The notes beneath the pieces are model-generated. The model saw only the letters and a list, made by a program, of their open reading frames with translations. It searched no databases and was not told where the DNA came from. Shown piece by piece: positions 24,752 through 33,397 of a DNA stretch of 64,000 nt. The first letter of the stretch is position 1. Each line of letters opens with the position of its first letter. The position numbers were made by a program, and so were the translations under genes. Source of the stretch: Bradyrhizobium iriomotense (GTDB taxonomy: Bacteria > Pseudomonadota > Alphaproteobacteria > Rhizobiales > Xanthobacteraceae); contig NZ_BSOW01000013.1 of the NCBI RefSeq assembly GCF_030160715.1, positions 124,001 through 188,000 on the forward strand, written 5' to 3'.

Positions 24752-26635
24752 CTAGGCGACCGATATTACACGGTCCGACGAATTTGCAGCATAGAGCTCG
24801 TCGATCAGCGCGATGCGATGTTCCAGCACGGCGCGCTGGTTGATCGAACCCTTGTCGGTGACCTCGCCCTTGTCGATCGAGAGCGGCGTGTCCAGCAGGA
24901 TCGCGCGGGTGATCCGGGTCGAGGAACCGGTGGCCGAGCCGAGGAACTGGATGAGGCGCTCGCGGAACGCCTCACGGACCAGGCGATCGCGCGCGGTGAC
25001 GACGAGATCGTCAGCCGGCAGCGTCGGATTGATCAGGCGGCAGCCATCGAGGTCGAGCACCACGAGCGCGGAAATCTCGTCGCGATTGATGCCAGCGATG
25101 ACGACGTCGCGCACCAGCGGCGCGCAGGCCGCCGTGAGGCGCGCGCGCAGCGGGCCGACGCTGACCCAGGTGCCGCTTGCGAGCTTGAAATCCTCGCTGA
25201 CGCGGCCGTCGAAGTCGAAGCCGGCATTGAAGTCATCAGGATCGGCGGGCTTGAGTGCATCGCCGAGCTTGTAGAAGCCTTCCTCGTCGAAGGATTTTGC
25301 CGTGATGTCGGGCTGGCGCCAGTAGCCGGGCATGACATTCGGGCCCTTGCAGCGGACTTCCAGCTTGCCGTTGTTCGGCACGAGCTTGGCGTCATTGCCG
25401 GAGACGGGCAGGCCGACATGGCCGGAGCGGCTGGTGCGCGGATTGACCGACATGAAGAACGGCGCGGTCTCGGTGGCGCCGAGGCCCGTCAGCATCGGGA
25501 CGCGATAACCCTTCTCCTTCACCGCGAGCTCGTCGAGGCTGTTCCAGACGAAGGGCGACAGCGCCGCGCCGGAGAAGAACATTGCATGCAGGCGGTCGAA
25601 GAACTTTGCGCGCAGGCCCTGGTCATCGCGCAGATAGGGCAGCAGCGATTCATAACCCTTCGGCACGTTGAAATAGACCGTCGGCGAAATCTCCTGGAGA
25701 TTGCGCACGGTCTCCTCGATGCCGCCGGGCACCGGCTTGCCGGCATCGAGATACATCGAGCCACCGTTGTAGAGCGTCAGGCCGATGTTGTGGTTGCCGC
25801 CAAAGGTGTGATTCCAGGGCAGCCAGTCGATGATGACCGGTGGCTCGTCCTTCAGGAACGCCAGCGTCTCGCGCAGCATCACCTGATTGGCGCAGATCAT
25901 GCGCTGGGTATTGATGACCGCCTTGGGATTTCCGGTCGAGCCCGACGTCAGCAGGAATTTGGCGATCGTGTCGGGGCCGATTCTCCCGTGTAGCTCGTCG
26001 AGCGCTGGGTGGATCGGCGTCGCCATGAGGTCGGCGAGCAGCGTGACGTCGCGCCCCGGCACCGTGCCGTAGGACGCGGCGATCTCGGTGCCGAGCGAGA
26101 CGTTGGTCGCAAGCGCGTCCGCGAACTTGTCGGCATCCTCGGCAAAGACGAGGCCGGGCGTCAGCAGCTTCATCAGATAAGAGAGCTTGCCGTAGTCCTT
26201 GGAGACCAGCGAATAGGCCGGCGAGACCGGGCAGAACGGGACGCCGGCATAATACGCGCCGAAGGCGAGCAGCGCATGGTCGATCGAATTGCCGGAGAGG
26301 ATGACGACAGGCTTCTCCGTCGACAGGCCACGCTGGATCAGGCCGGAGGCGATGTGCCGGCTCGCGGTGAGCAGCTCGGCATAGGTGATCTTGCGCCAGC
26401 CGCGGCCGCCTTCGCGCTCGGCCATGAAGACGCGGTCCGGCGTCGTCTTGGCCCAGTGATGCAGGCGATCGGTGATGCGCACCGGATAGTCGCCGAGCGG
26501 CTGCTTCGGCCGCAGGTAAATCGTGCCGTCATCGCGCCGCTCGATGTTGACGGAGGGATCGCCGAATGAGATCGGCCGCAGCGGGGAGCTGCTCGCGCCG
26601 CGCTCAGTGGTGGACGAGGACGGCTGCGCGCTCAT
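24752..26635 (-). CDS. fcs: Feruloyl-/4-coumaroyl-CoA synthetase
   Basis: 627 residues, ANL superfamily, feruloyl-CoA synthase branch. It shows the ATP loop FLLTSGSTGNPKAV, the signature DWLPWNHTFGGNHN, GLGATETAP and the hinge GRVSEDFKL. It activates p-coumarate, ferulate or caffeate to the CoA thioester with ATP to AMP. It lies 10 bp after the hydratase gene, the arrangement of couA-couB in R. palustris. It is a paralogue of the ligase at 8750. No good ribosome-binding site precedes ATG 26635, so translational coupling to the upstream gene is likely. Confidence 0.88.
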   Translation of the reverse strand: MSAQPSSSTTERGASSSPLRPISFGDPSVNIERRDDGTIYLRPKQPLGDYPVRITDRLHHWAKTTPDRVFMAEREGGRGWRKITYAELLTASRHIASGLIQRGLSTEKPVVILSGNSIDHALLAFGAYYAGVPFCPVSPAYSLVSKDYGKLSYLMKLLTPGLVFAEDADKFADALATNVSLGTEIAASYGTVPGRDVTLLADLMATPIHPALDELHGRIGPDTIAKFLLTSGSTGNPKAVINTQRMICANQVMLRETLAFLKDEPPVIIDWLPWNHTFGGNHNIGLTLYNGGSMYLDAGKPVPGGIEETVRNLQEISPTVYFNVPKGYESLLPYLRDDQGLRAKFFDRLHAMFFSGAALSPFVWNSLDELAVKEKGYRVPMLTGLGATETAPFFMSVNPRTSRSGHVGLPVSGNDAKLVPNNGKLEVRCKGPNVMPGYWRQPDITAKSFDEEGFYKLGDALKPADPDDFNAGFDFDGRVSEDFKLASGTWVSVGPLRARLTAACAPLVRDVVIAGINRDEISALVVLDLDGCRLINPTLPADDLVVTARDRLVREAFRERLIQFLGSATGSSTRITRAILLDTPLSIDKGEVTDKGSINQRAVLEHRIALIDELYAANSSDRVISVA

Positions 26636-26645
26636 GACATTACGC

Positions 26646-27455
26646 TCATGATTTGGGCTTCACCTTGGCGGTCTTGTGCTCGAGGAACTCGCGAATCCGC
26701 CGCTTGGCTTCCTTGTCGCTCTGGGCGACCGTTGCCATCAGCGATTCCATCAACAGGCCAGCCTGCGGATTGGCCTCGGCGATCATCGGCAGCGCCTGGA
26801 GCACGGCGAAATTGGTCAGCGGCGCGTTGGAGGCGATCCGCGCGGCGAGCTCCAGCGCCTTCGTCAGCGAGCCGCCTTCTTCGGTCAGATATTGCGCAAA
26901 GCCGTAGGAAGCGCCTTCGGTCGCGGGATAGACGCGGCCGGTCAGCATCATGTCCATCATTCGCGCCACGCCGATCAGTCGCGGTAGCCGCACCGAGCCG
27001 CCGCCGCCGACGAAGATGCCGCGTTGGCCCTCCGGGAGGGCGAAATAGGTCGAGGGCTCGGCGACACGGATATGCGCGGCGCAGGCCAGCTCCAGCCCGC
27101 CGCCAATCACGGCGCCCTTCAGCGCCGCGATCACGGGCACGCGACTGTACTGGATGCGGTCGAACACCCGGTGCCACATCTGGGAGTGCAGGAGGCCGCC
27201 GGTCGCGTCGTGGTCGGTCAGCTCGGAGAGGTCGAGGCCGGAGGAGAAATGGTCGCCGATGCCATGGATGACGACCGCGCCGATGTCGTCCGGCAGCGTC
27301 GCAAAGCAGTTGCCGATCTCGTGAATGATGCCGTCATTGAGCGCATTGCGCTTGGCGGGCCGGTTCAGGCCCACGGTCAAGACCTTGTCCGCCCTCTCGA
27401 TCTTGAGCAGCGCATCAGGTCCCGCGGCTGCGGTATCGGCGTTTCCCTGTGTCAT
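26646..27455 (-). CDS. Enoyl-CoA hydratase (hydroxycinnamoyl-CoA hydratase candidate)
   Basis: 269 residues, crotonase fold. HFSSGLDLSEL is followed by ALKGAVIGGGLELACAAHIR for the oxyanion hole, and ALPEGQRGIFVGGGGSVRLP carries the catalytic Glu region. It is the first gene of the operon, with AAGGA 8 bases before ATG 27455. In R. palustris the equivalent couA product hydrates p-coumaroyl-CoA. Whether this one also cleaves to an aldehyde (lyase) or only hydrates cannot be told; the SDR and thioesterase downstream favour simple hydration and beta-oxidation. Confidence 0.85.
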   Translation of the reverse strand: MTQGNADTAAAGPDALLKIERADKVLTVGLNRPAKRNALNDGIIHEIGNCFATLPDDIGAVVIHGIGDHFSSGLDLSELTDHDATGGLLHSQMWHRVFDRIQYSRVPVIAALKGAVIGGGLELACAAHIRVAEPSTYFALPEGQRGIFVGGGGSVRLPRLIGVARMMDMMLTGRVYPATEGASYGFAQYLTEEGGSLTKALELAARIASNAPLTNFAVLQALPMIAEANPQAGLLMESLMATVAQSDKEAKRRIREFLEHKTAKVKPKS

Positions 27456-27468
27456 TTGCGTCCTTTTC

Positions 27469-27498
27469 AGAATAGTTATGTTGTATAACGAATTTCAA
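27469..27498 (-). promoter_or_regulatory. Promoter and MarR-like operator of the hydroxycinnamate operon
   Basis: On the minus strand TTGAAA (27498-27493) and TATTCT (27474-27469) are 18 bp apart. The inverted repeat GTTATGTTGTATAAC (27475-27489, arms GTTAT/ATAAC) fills the spacer. The CCCTTGAA context of the -35 box is shared with the liv operon promoter at 38847-38875. The operator ends about 20 bp before the hydratase start. Confidence 0.6.
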
Positions 27499-27565
27499 GG
27501 GAGTCAATACGGGACCAGGGAATTCCGGGCACCGGTCAGGCAGGCGATGAGTGCTCCAAATTCGG

Positions 27566-27694
27566 CGTCGTCCCGGCGAAGGCCGGGACCCATATCCCCA
27601 GGGAAGAGTTTGGCGAAGACTCGTCGTTCGGTACACCAATCTCCCGCAATCGATAGATTTCGCGGTGTGGGTCCCGGCCTTCGCCGGGACGACG
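27566..27694. repeat. Intergenic palindromic repeat, family B
   Basis: CGTCGTCCCGGCGAAGGCCG and its near complement ending CGGCCTTCGCCGGGACGACG enclose about 85 bp, including GAGTTTGGCGAAGACTCGT. It separates the TRAP operon end from the hydroxycinnamate operon promoter. Confidence 0.85.
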
Positions 27695-27738
27695 AGCAGG
27701 GTGTGCCGAGCCAGCGGAATGCTTACGACCCGCCCGCC

Positions 27739-28200
27739 TCACATCACCTGATGCACATCAATCACCACGCGGTCCGCATGCCGTGCGGCGGAAGCGACGA
27801 AAATGTGTTGCATCAGCCAACGGTACTTCTCGTGCCCGGTTTCGAATCTCGGCACGGTGCGGAAGTAGATCAGCGCGGGATCGACGGGCTCGCCGCGCTT
27901 GAGCTTTTGCAGTAGGTCCACCGGGCCGAAGCGGATGCCCTTGTTCTCGACATAGACGGTGGCGCCGTCGTCGGTCTCGAAGGCGTATTTGGCCTCCAGG
28001 TCGATCAGCTCGCTCGGGCGGATGGTCTGGAAGTCGGCGCCGAACGGCAAGACCTTGCCGTTGATCGCGCCCTGCACCTCGCCGCCGACGATCGGGATGA
28101 TGCGGCGGACACCGGTGCCGGTCTCGCCGGCGGTGATGACGTCACCGATACGCGCGGTGATGGTGAAGACGTACTTCGTCTCGAGCTTGGGTGTGGTCAT
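27739..28200 (-). CDS. DUF3237 family protein
   Basis: 153 residues, no signal peptide. Beta-rich, with GVRRIIPIVGGEVQG, LPFGADFQTIRP and VYVENKGIRFGP, which mark the DUF3237 (UPF0311) family of unknown role. It begins 10 bp after the stop of the TRAP large permease gene, so it is the last gene of the dctPQM unit. The start is ATG 28200; GTG 28203 is an alternative. The position suggests a role with the transported aromatic acid, but no activity can be assigned. Confidence 0.82.
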   Translation of the reverse strand: MTTPKLETKYVFTITARIGDVITAGETGTGVRRIIPIVGGEVQGAINGKVLPFGADFQTIRPSELIDLEAKYAFETDDGATVYVENKGIRFGPVDLLQKLKRGEPVDPALIYFRTVPRFETGHEKYRWLMQHIFVASAARHADRVVIDVHQVM

Positions 28201-28210
28201 CACTCCACCT

Positions 28211-29530
28211 CTAATGCGCCATCATCCGCGTCGGCAGCCACGTCGCCAGCAGCGGGAAGGCGATCAGGATCACGAGACGCACGAGGTCGGTCGCCACGAA
28301 CGGGATGACGCCCTTGAAGATGGTGGAGAAGGATACGTCCTTCACCACGCTCTTGATGACGAAGACGTTCATGCCGACCGGCGGGTGAATCAGGCCGAGC
28401 TCGACCGTCATCACGATGATGACGCCGAACCAGATTGGATCAAAACCGAGATGCGTGATCACGGGGAAGATGATCGGCACGGTCAGGATGATCATCGCCA
28501 TGGCGTCCATCAGGCAGCCGAGCACGAGATACATCACCATGATCAGCGCCAGCACGCCGTAAGAGCCGAGGCCGAGGCCGGTGAGGAATTCCGTCACCTT
28601 CTGCGGGGTCTGCGTCACCGTCAGGAAATAGCCGAAGATCAGCGCGCCGATCAGCACAGTGAAGACCGCGGCAGCGGTGCGCGTCGCTTGCAGGAGCGAG
28701 GCCAAAATCTTCTCGCGGTCGAGCCGCCCGGTGAGCACGCCGATGATGAAGGCGCCGGTGGCGCCGACGCCGCCGGCTTCGGTCGGCGTGAAGCGCGGCA
28801 GGAACGGCAGGCCGTAGAGGCCGCCGATCACGAACAGGAACAGCAGGACCGGTGCCCAGATATCCTTCAGGCCCGCGAAGCGCTCGTTCCACGGCAGCTT
28901 CTTGCCCTTCGGCAAAAAGTCGGGACGGAAGTATCCGATCAGTCCGATGGTGATCATGTACATGCTCATCGCAAGCAGGCCCGGGATGATGCCGGCGATG
29001 AAGAGCTTGCCGATGTCCTGCTCGGTGATGATGCCGTAGACCGCCAGCACGGTGGAGGGCGGCAGCATCGCGCCCAGCGTGCCGCCGGCCGCGATCACGC
29101 CGGTGGCAAAGGACTGCGGATAGCCGAAGCGGCGCATCTCGGGATAGGCGACGGCGGAGAAGGTTGCGGCGGTCGCCACCGAGGAGCCGCAGATCGCGGC
29201 GAAGCCGCCGCAGGCGCCGACGGTCGCGATCCCGAGACCGCCGCGCAAATGGCCGACAAAACCGTTGGCGGCGCGGAACAGCTCGCGGCTCATGCCGGAA
29301 TTGCTGACGAAGGAGCCCATCAGCAAGAACATCGGGATGACGCCAAAGGTGTAGTCGGTGACCGTTCGCATCGAGGTCTGGCCGACAAGCTTTAGTGCCG
29401 GCGTTCCGCCGACGAGATAGGAGAAGCCGGAGACGCCGACGAGGCCCATGGCCATGCCGACGGGCACGCGCAGCAGCATCAGCGCGAACAGGGAAACGAA
29501 ACCGAGTACGGCGACGGCATCGGTGCTCAT
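28211..29530 (-). CDS. dctM: TRAP transporter large permease (DctM/TarM-like)
   Basis: 439 residues, inner membrane, with about 12 hydrophobic segments. Motifs such as PVGMAMGLVGVSG near the N-terminus and IHPPVGMNVFVI near the C-terminus are typical of DctM. It couples Na+ or H+ flow to uptake of an organic acid delivered by the DctP protein. GGAG lies 8 bases before ATG 29530, which favours that start over GTG 29536. It lies next to dctQ and dctP in the usual P-Q-M order. The context suggests p-coumarate or another aromatic acid as cargo, as in R. palustris TarPQM. Confidence 0.93.
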   Translation of the reverse strand: MSTDAVAVLGFVSLFALMLLRVPVGMAMGLVGVSGFSYLVGGTPALKLVGQTSMRTVTDYTFGVIPMFLLMGSFVSNSGMSRELFRAANGFVGHLRGGLGIATVGACGGFAAICGSSVATAATFSAVAYPEMRRFGYPQSFATGVIAAGGTLGAMLPPSTVLAVYGIITEQDIGKLFIAGIIPGLLAMSMYMITIGLIGYFRPDFLPKGKKLPWNERFAGLKDIWAPVLLFLFVIGGLYGLPFLPRFTPTEAGGVGATGAFIIGVLTGRLDREKILASLLQATRTAAAVFTVLIGALIFGYFLTVTQTPQKVTEFLTGLGLGSYGVLALIMVMYLVLGCLMDAMAMIILTVPIIFPVITHLGFDPIWFGVIIVMTVELGLIHPPVGMNVFVIKSVVKDVSFSTIFKGVIPFVATDLVRLVILIAFPLLATWLPTRMMAH

Positions 29531-29532
29531 GA

Positions 29533-30042
29533 TCACTCCGTCGCCTTCAGCTTGGGATCGTGCATTTCTTCAGGGTGGAAGATCAGCCGGTAGGTTCGGA
29601 TCGCGATCAGCAGCACCGCGGAGACGTCGCCGATCCAGGCGACCGCGAAGAACGGCCAGGTCGGCATGTGCAGGTCAAAGGTCTGCACATTGTCATTGTA
29701 GGTGCCGCGCACCTTGTCGAACAGCGTCCAGGTCTGCACGGTGACGACGAACAGCAGCACCAAGGTTGCGAACACGTCGATCCAGCGCTGATAGCGTGGC
29801 TTCACGTTGGCCCAGACCAGGTCGACCGTGATGTGCGTGCCCCGATAGGAAGTCGCGGCGATGCCCCAGAAGATCAGGATGCCGAGCAGCATGCGGCCGA
29901 TGTCGAAGGAATCGGGGATCGAATAGTTCAGCGTGTTGCGGAGCAGGACCGAAACGAAGATGTCGAGTGCGACGAGACCGACGAAGCCGGCCGCGATCCA
30001 TTCGATCGTGTCGATAAAGCGATCCATCCAGGCGCGCTTCAT
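29533..30042 (-). CDS. dctQ: TRAP transporter small permease (DctQ/TarQ-like)
   Basis: 169 residues with four predicted membrane helices (IAAGFVGLVALDIFVSVLLR first; the last near AVAWIGDVSAVLLIAI). The segment GTHITVDLVW is a hallmark of DctQ. The start at 30042 (MKRAWMDRF) was chosen because upstream residues overlap a repeat. The stop lies 3 bp before the dctM start, indicating coupling. Confidence 0.9.
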   Translation of the reverse strand: MKRAWMDRFIDTIEWIAAGFVGLVALDIFVSVLLRNTLNYSIPDSFDIGRMLLGILIFWGIAATSYRGTHITVDLVWANVKPRYQRWIDVFATLVLLFVVTVQTWTLFDKVRGTYNDNVQTFDLHMPTWPFFAVAWIGDVSAVLLIAIRTYRLIFHPEEMHDPKLKATE

Positions 30043-30093
30043 AGGGGTGTCCCGTGGTGAGCTGTCATTGGTTTGATTCCGGTCTTGCCACGC

Positions 30094-30270
30094 ACTCCAC
30101 CTCGCCCCGCTTGCGGGGAGAGGTCGGAATTCGCGCGTGAGCGCGGATTCCGGGTGAGGGGGATTCTCCGCGAGCTCATCCGTCACCATCTTTGCGGAAG
30201 CAGCCCCTCACCCCAACCCTCTCAGCGCGAGCGAAGCTCGTCGCGGCCCCGTAAGAACGGGGAGAGGGGG
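30094..30270. repeat. Intergenic palindromic repeat, family F
   Basis: CTCGCCCCGCTTGCGGGGAG and later hairpins around CCCTCACCC...GGGTGAGGG. It splits the dctP and dctQ genes within one apparent operon, where it may modulate relative expression. Related to elements at 21953, 22158 and 61753. Confidence 0.7.
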
Positions 30271-30291
30271 AATGAGAGTCTGCCGCGATGG

Positions 30292-31308
30292 CTACTCCGC
30301 CAGCGCGTTGTACTTCTTCAGCGAGGCCTTCAGCTCGGCGAGCGCTGCGTCCGGATCGGTGCCGGTCTTCTTCACGCCCTCGCCCCAGGTCTTGACCAGC
30401 GGCTCCGCCGCCTTCTTCCAGGACGCGGTCTGCTCCGGGTTCAGCTTGTAGACCTCGTGACCTTCCTCCGCCTTGATCTTTTCGATGCCCGCGTCCTCGA
30501 ACTTGCCCCAGTGCTCGCCGACCACGCCCGCCATCTCGGTCGTGCAATTCTTGTCGATGGCCGCCTTCTGCTTGTCGGACATCGCGTTGTACTTGTCCTT
30601 GTTGATGACGAAGACGAAGGTCGTGACATAGAGCGGCGCCTCCATGTCGTACTTCGTCACCTTGTCGATGCCGAACAGCAGCAGCGAGCCCCAGGGGAAG
30701 GTGACGCCGTCGGCGACGCCGCGCTCGATGATGTCGCGCACTTCCGGCGCCGAGGACTGCACATTGGTGCCGCCGAGCGAGGTGACGAAATTCGCCATCG
30801 TGGCGTGCGCCGGGCGGATTTTCAGGCCCTTCACATCCTCGGGGACGACGATCTTCTTGGTGCGGGAGTGGAAGGAGGAGGGCGAGTGGACGAAGGCGAG
30901 GCAGTATTTGACGTCCTTCATCTCCTTCTCGGCATATTTGCGATACCAGGCATCGAGCCCCATCGAGCCGCCCTTGGCGTCCGAGACGAGGAACGGCAAT
31001 TCGCCGGCGCCGATGATCGGGAAGCGGCCGGGCTGATAGCCGGGATTGACGTAGGTGACGTCGGCGATGCCGTCGCGTGCCATGTCGTAATGGTCGAACG
31101 CCTTGCCGAGCTGCTGCGCCGGGAACACCTTGCTCTTGATGGTGCCGCCGGAATCCTTCTCCACCGCGGCCGCCCAGTCCTCCAGCGACTTCTGGAGCGG
31201 ATGCGAGGCCGGCACCCAGTGCGAGATCTTCAGGTCGAAATTCTTGTCCTGCGCGAAGGCAGGCGTCACGCTTGCTGCCAGCAGCAACGCCAGACAGGCT
31301 TTCCTCAT
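30292..31308 (-). CDS. dctP: TRAP transporter periplasmic receptor (DctP/TarP-like)
   Basis: 338 residues. Signal peptide MRKACLALLLAASVTPAFA, then QDKNFDLKISHWVPASHPLQ. The conserved substrate-anchor region appears in KGLKIRPAHATMANFVTSLG with its central Arg. GGGAG lies about 10 bases upstream of ATG 31308. It delivers an organic acid to DctQM. It is divergent from pobA across a 260-bp region with two copies of a shared motif, which suggests joint control and an aromatic ligand. Confidence 0.92.
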   Translation of the reverse strand: MRKACLALLLAASVTPAFAQDKNFDLKISHWVPASHPLQKSLEDWAAAVEKDSGGTIKSKVFPAQQLGKAFDHYDMARDGIADVTYVNPGYQPGRFPIIGAGELPFLVSDAKGGSMGLDAWYRKYAEKEMKDVKYCLAFVHSPSSFHSRTKKIVVPEDVKGLKIRPAHATMANFVTSLGGTNVQSSAPEVRDIIERGVADGVTFPWGSLLLFGIDKVTKYDMEAPLYVTTFVFVINKDKYNAMSDKQKAAIDKNCTTEMAGVVGEHWGKFEDAGIEKIKAEEGHEVYKLNPEQTASWKKAAEPLVKTWGEGVKKTGTDPDAALAELKASLKKYNALAE

Positions 31309-31364
31309 CGCTCGTCTCTCCCTGTTCTTGACCGCAGGCTTCTTCGGCCCGGTCTCGTTAGTTA

Positions 31365-31374
31365 ACATGTTATA
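31365..31374. promoter_or_regulatory. First copy of ACATGTTATA in the dctP/pobA divergent region
   Basis: ACATGTTATA lies within GTTAACATGTTATATAAT (31361-31378), which contains the perfect palindrome TAACATGTTA. It is 57 bp before the dctP start. A second copy in the same orientation is at 31490-31499. Confidence 0.5.
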
Positions 31375-31489
31375 TAATCGGAGCGCTTGTTCAAGCCGGA
31401 AGTGGCAACGCGACTGCATTCGTCGCGCGGAAAGCGTTGCCCGGATTTGCCGCGCTGCGGCGAATGGCACTCCCCTTTACTCAAACGTT

Positions 31490-31499
31490 ACATGTTATA
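31490..31499. promoter_or_regulatory. Second copy of ACATGTTATA in the dctP/pobA divergent region
   Basis: ACATGTTATA within GTTACATGTTATAATTA (31487-31503) lies 70 bp before the pobA start, 125 bp from the first copy. The pair could be bound by one regulator controlling uptake and hydroxylation together. Confidence 0.5.
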
Positions 31500-31568
31500 A
31501 TTATCGCGCGCGGATGACTGCGACAAGCAAGCTCGCGCCGCACCCTACAGGATCGGAAGGAGCAAGTA

Positions 31569-32738
31569 TTGCGGACAAAAGTCGCAATCATCGGTGCTGG
31601 GCCGGCGGGATTGCTGCTTGGGCAGTTGCTCAACAGCTACGGCATCGACAACGTCATTCTCGAGCGGCAGAGCCCGGACTACGTGCTCGGGCGCATCCGC
31701 GCTGGTCTTCTCGAAGAAGGAACCGTGGCGCTGCTCGACGAGGTCGGCGCGGGAGCGCGCGCGCATGCCGAGGGCCTCTTGCATGAGGGCATCGAGCTTG
31801 CCTTTTCGGGTCGCCGTCACCGCATCGACATGAAGGCTGCGACCGGCAAGACGGTCATGATCTATGGCCAGACCGAGGTGACGCTCGATTTGATGAATGC
31901 ACGGAAGGCGGCGGGCCTCGCCTCGGTCTATGAAGCCAAGGATGTGCAGCCGCACGATTTCGACGGCAGTCACCCGCGCGTAACCTACGTCAAGGACGGC
32001 GTCACCCACGAAATCTTCTGCGACTTCATCGCCGGCTGCGACGGCTTCCATGGCGTTAGCCGCGCCAGCGTCAAGCCCTCGGCGATCGAGGAGTTCGAGC
32101 GGGTCTATCCGTTCGGCTGGCTCGGCATCCTGTCGGATACGCCGCCGGTCAGTCATGAGCTGATCTATTCCAACCACGCCCGCGGCTTTGCGCTCTGCAC
32201 CATGCGCTCGGCCAAGCGCAGCCGGCATTATGTTCAGTGCTCGCTCGACGATCACGTCGACCAGTGGCCGGACGATCGTTTCTGGGACGAGTTGAAGCGC
32301 CGGATCGATCAGGAGGCGGCCGACAGCCTCGTCACTGGCCCATCGATTGAGAAGAGCATCGCGCCGTTGCGCAGCTTCGTCGCCGAGCCGATGCGCTTTG
32401 GCCGCATGTTCCTGTGCGGCGATGCCGCCCACATCGTGCCGCCGACCGGTGCCAAGGGGCTGAACCTCGCAGCAAGCGATGCGCACTACCTCGCAACCGC
32501 GCTCCGCGAATATTACGACGAGAAGACGAGCGCGGGGATCGATGGCTATTCCACCAAGGCGCTGGCGCGGGTCTGGAAGGCCGTGCGCTTCTCCTGGTGG
32601 ATGACCTCGATGCTGCACAAATTCCCCGACACCGGCACCATCGGCGCCCGCATCCAGCTCGCCGAGCTCGACTACGTCACGCAGTCGCAGGCCGCGATGA
32701 CGTCACTGTCGGAGAATTACGTGGGGCTGCCGTTTTAA
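31569..32738 (+). CDS. pobA: 4-Hydroxybenzoate 3-monooxygenase
   Basis: 389 residues, close to the 394 of Pseudomonas PobA. FAD motifs are GAGPAG (N-terminus), the DG motif AGCDGFHGVSR and CGDAAHIVPPTGAKGLN. RIRAGLLEEG matches the PobA substrate/FAD region, and the C-terminus ENYVGLPF matches the family. It converts 4-hydroxybenzoate to protocatechuate with NADPH and O2. The start is TTG at 31569, as GGAAGGAG lies 6-13 bases before it and no ATG is suitably placed. It is divergent from the TRAP operon and takes the product of the thioesterase at 23520. Confidence 0.95.
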   Translation: MRTKVAIIGAGPAGLLLGQLLNSYGIDNVILERQSPDYVLGRIRAGLLEEGTVALLDEVGAGARAHAEGLLHEGIELAFSGRRHRIDMKAATGKTVMIYGQTEVTLDLMNARKAAGLASVYEAKDVQPHDFDGSHPRVTYVKDGVTHEIFCDFIAGCDGFHGVSRASVKPSAIEEFERVYPFGWLGILSDTPPVSHELIYSNHARGFALCTMRSAKRSRHYVQCSLDDHVDQWPDDRFWDELKRRIDQEAADSLVTGPSIEKSIAPLRSFVAEPMRFGRMFLCGDAAHIVPPTGAKGLNLAASDAHYLATALREYYDEKTSAGIDGYSTKALARVWKAVRFSWWMTSMLHKFPDTGTIGARIQLAELDYVTQSQAAMTSLSENYVGLPF

Positions 32739-32745
32739 ACACGGC

Positions 32746-32845
32746 GTCATGCCCCGCGAAAGCGGGGCATCCAGTACGCCGCGGCCTCTCCGTATCCACG
32801 CGCGGTCTCTGGAATACTGGATCACCCGCCGCCGCGTGTGATGAC
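32746..32845. repeat. Intergenic palindromic repeat, family A
   Basis: GTCATGCCCCGCGAAAGCGGGGCATCC-type left end, internal CTGGAATACTGGATC, and a right end GATGAC. It lies between pobA and the thioesterase gene, followed by about 125 bp with no recognised feature. Confidence 0.8.
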
Positions 32846-32971
32846 AGTCATCGTGCAGCAACAGCCGCGCCCATTTCAAACGCCTGCACAAATTCCGTTT
32901 AAAACTTTGTAGGTGATGCGTCCGTCACGACCATCGCGTTCAATGGCTTTAACCAACGACGCGAGACGCGC

Positions 32972-33391
32972 ATGATGACGACCGCCATCCCGGACGGCTT
33001 CGAGCCGCATTTCCGCAAGAGCCCGCTCACCGATCCCTGGGAGCCGCTCTATTCAAAGCGCACCGACAAGGCCGTGATCGTCGGATTGCGGCTGGCAAAG
33101 CCGCATACCAACGCGCGCGGGCTCATTCATGGCGGTCTCATTGCAGCGCTTGCCGATGCCGCGATGGGCTATAGCTGCGCGCAGGCCACGGGCTGGACGA
33201 CGTCATTCGTGACGATCTCGCTCGCCGTCGATTACGTCGGCGCGGCCGAGATCGGCCAGTGGTGTGCGGTCGAGAGCGAGGTGATCAAGACCGGCAGCAC
33301 GATCTGCTTTGCGCAGTCGCTGATCAAGGCCGACGACGTCGTGATCGCGCGGGCCAACGGCACGTTCCGCGTCGTGCCGAAGAAGCAGTAG
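32972..33391 (+). CDS. PaaI-type hot-dog thioesterase
   Basis: 139 residues. The motif NARGLIHGGLIAALADAAMG, with the HGG turn and central helix, is typical of PaaI/YbgC thioesterases, and TSFVTISLAVDYVGAAEIG forms the following strands. It hydrolyses an acyl- or aryl-CoA, perhaps clearing dead-end CoA esters in this island. ATG 32972 and ATG 32975 are both possible starts. It converges with the LysR gene 6 bp away. Confidence 0.88.
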   Translation: MMTTAIPDGFEPHFRKSPLTDPWEPLYSKRTDKAVIVGLRLAKPHTNARGLIHGGLIAALADAAMGYSCAQATGWTTSFVTISLAVDYVGAAEIGQWCAVESEVIKTGSTICFAQSLIKADDVVIARANGTFRVVPKKQ

Positions 33392-33397
33392 CGGCGA

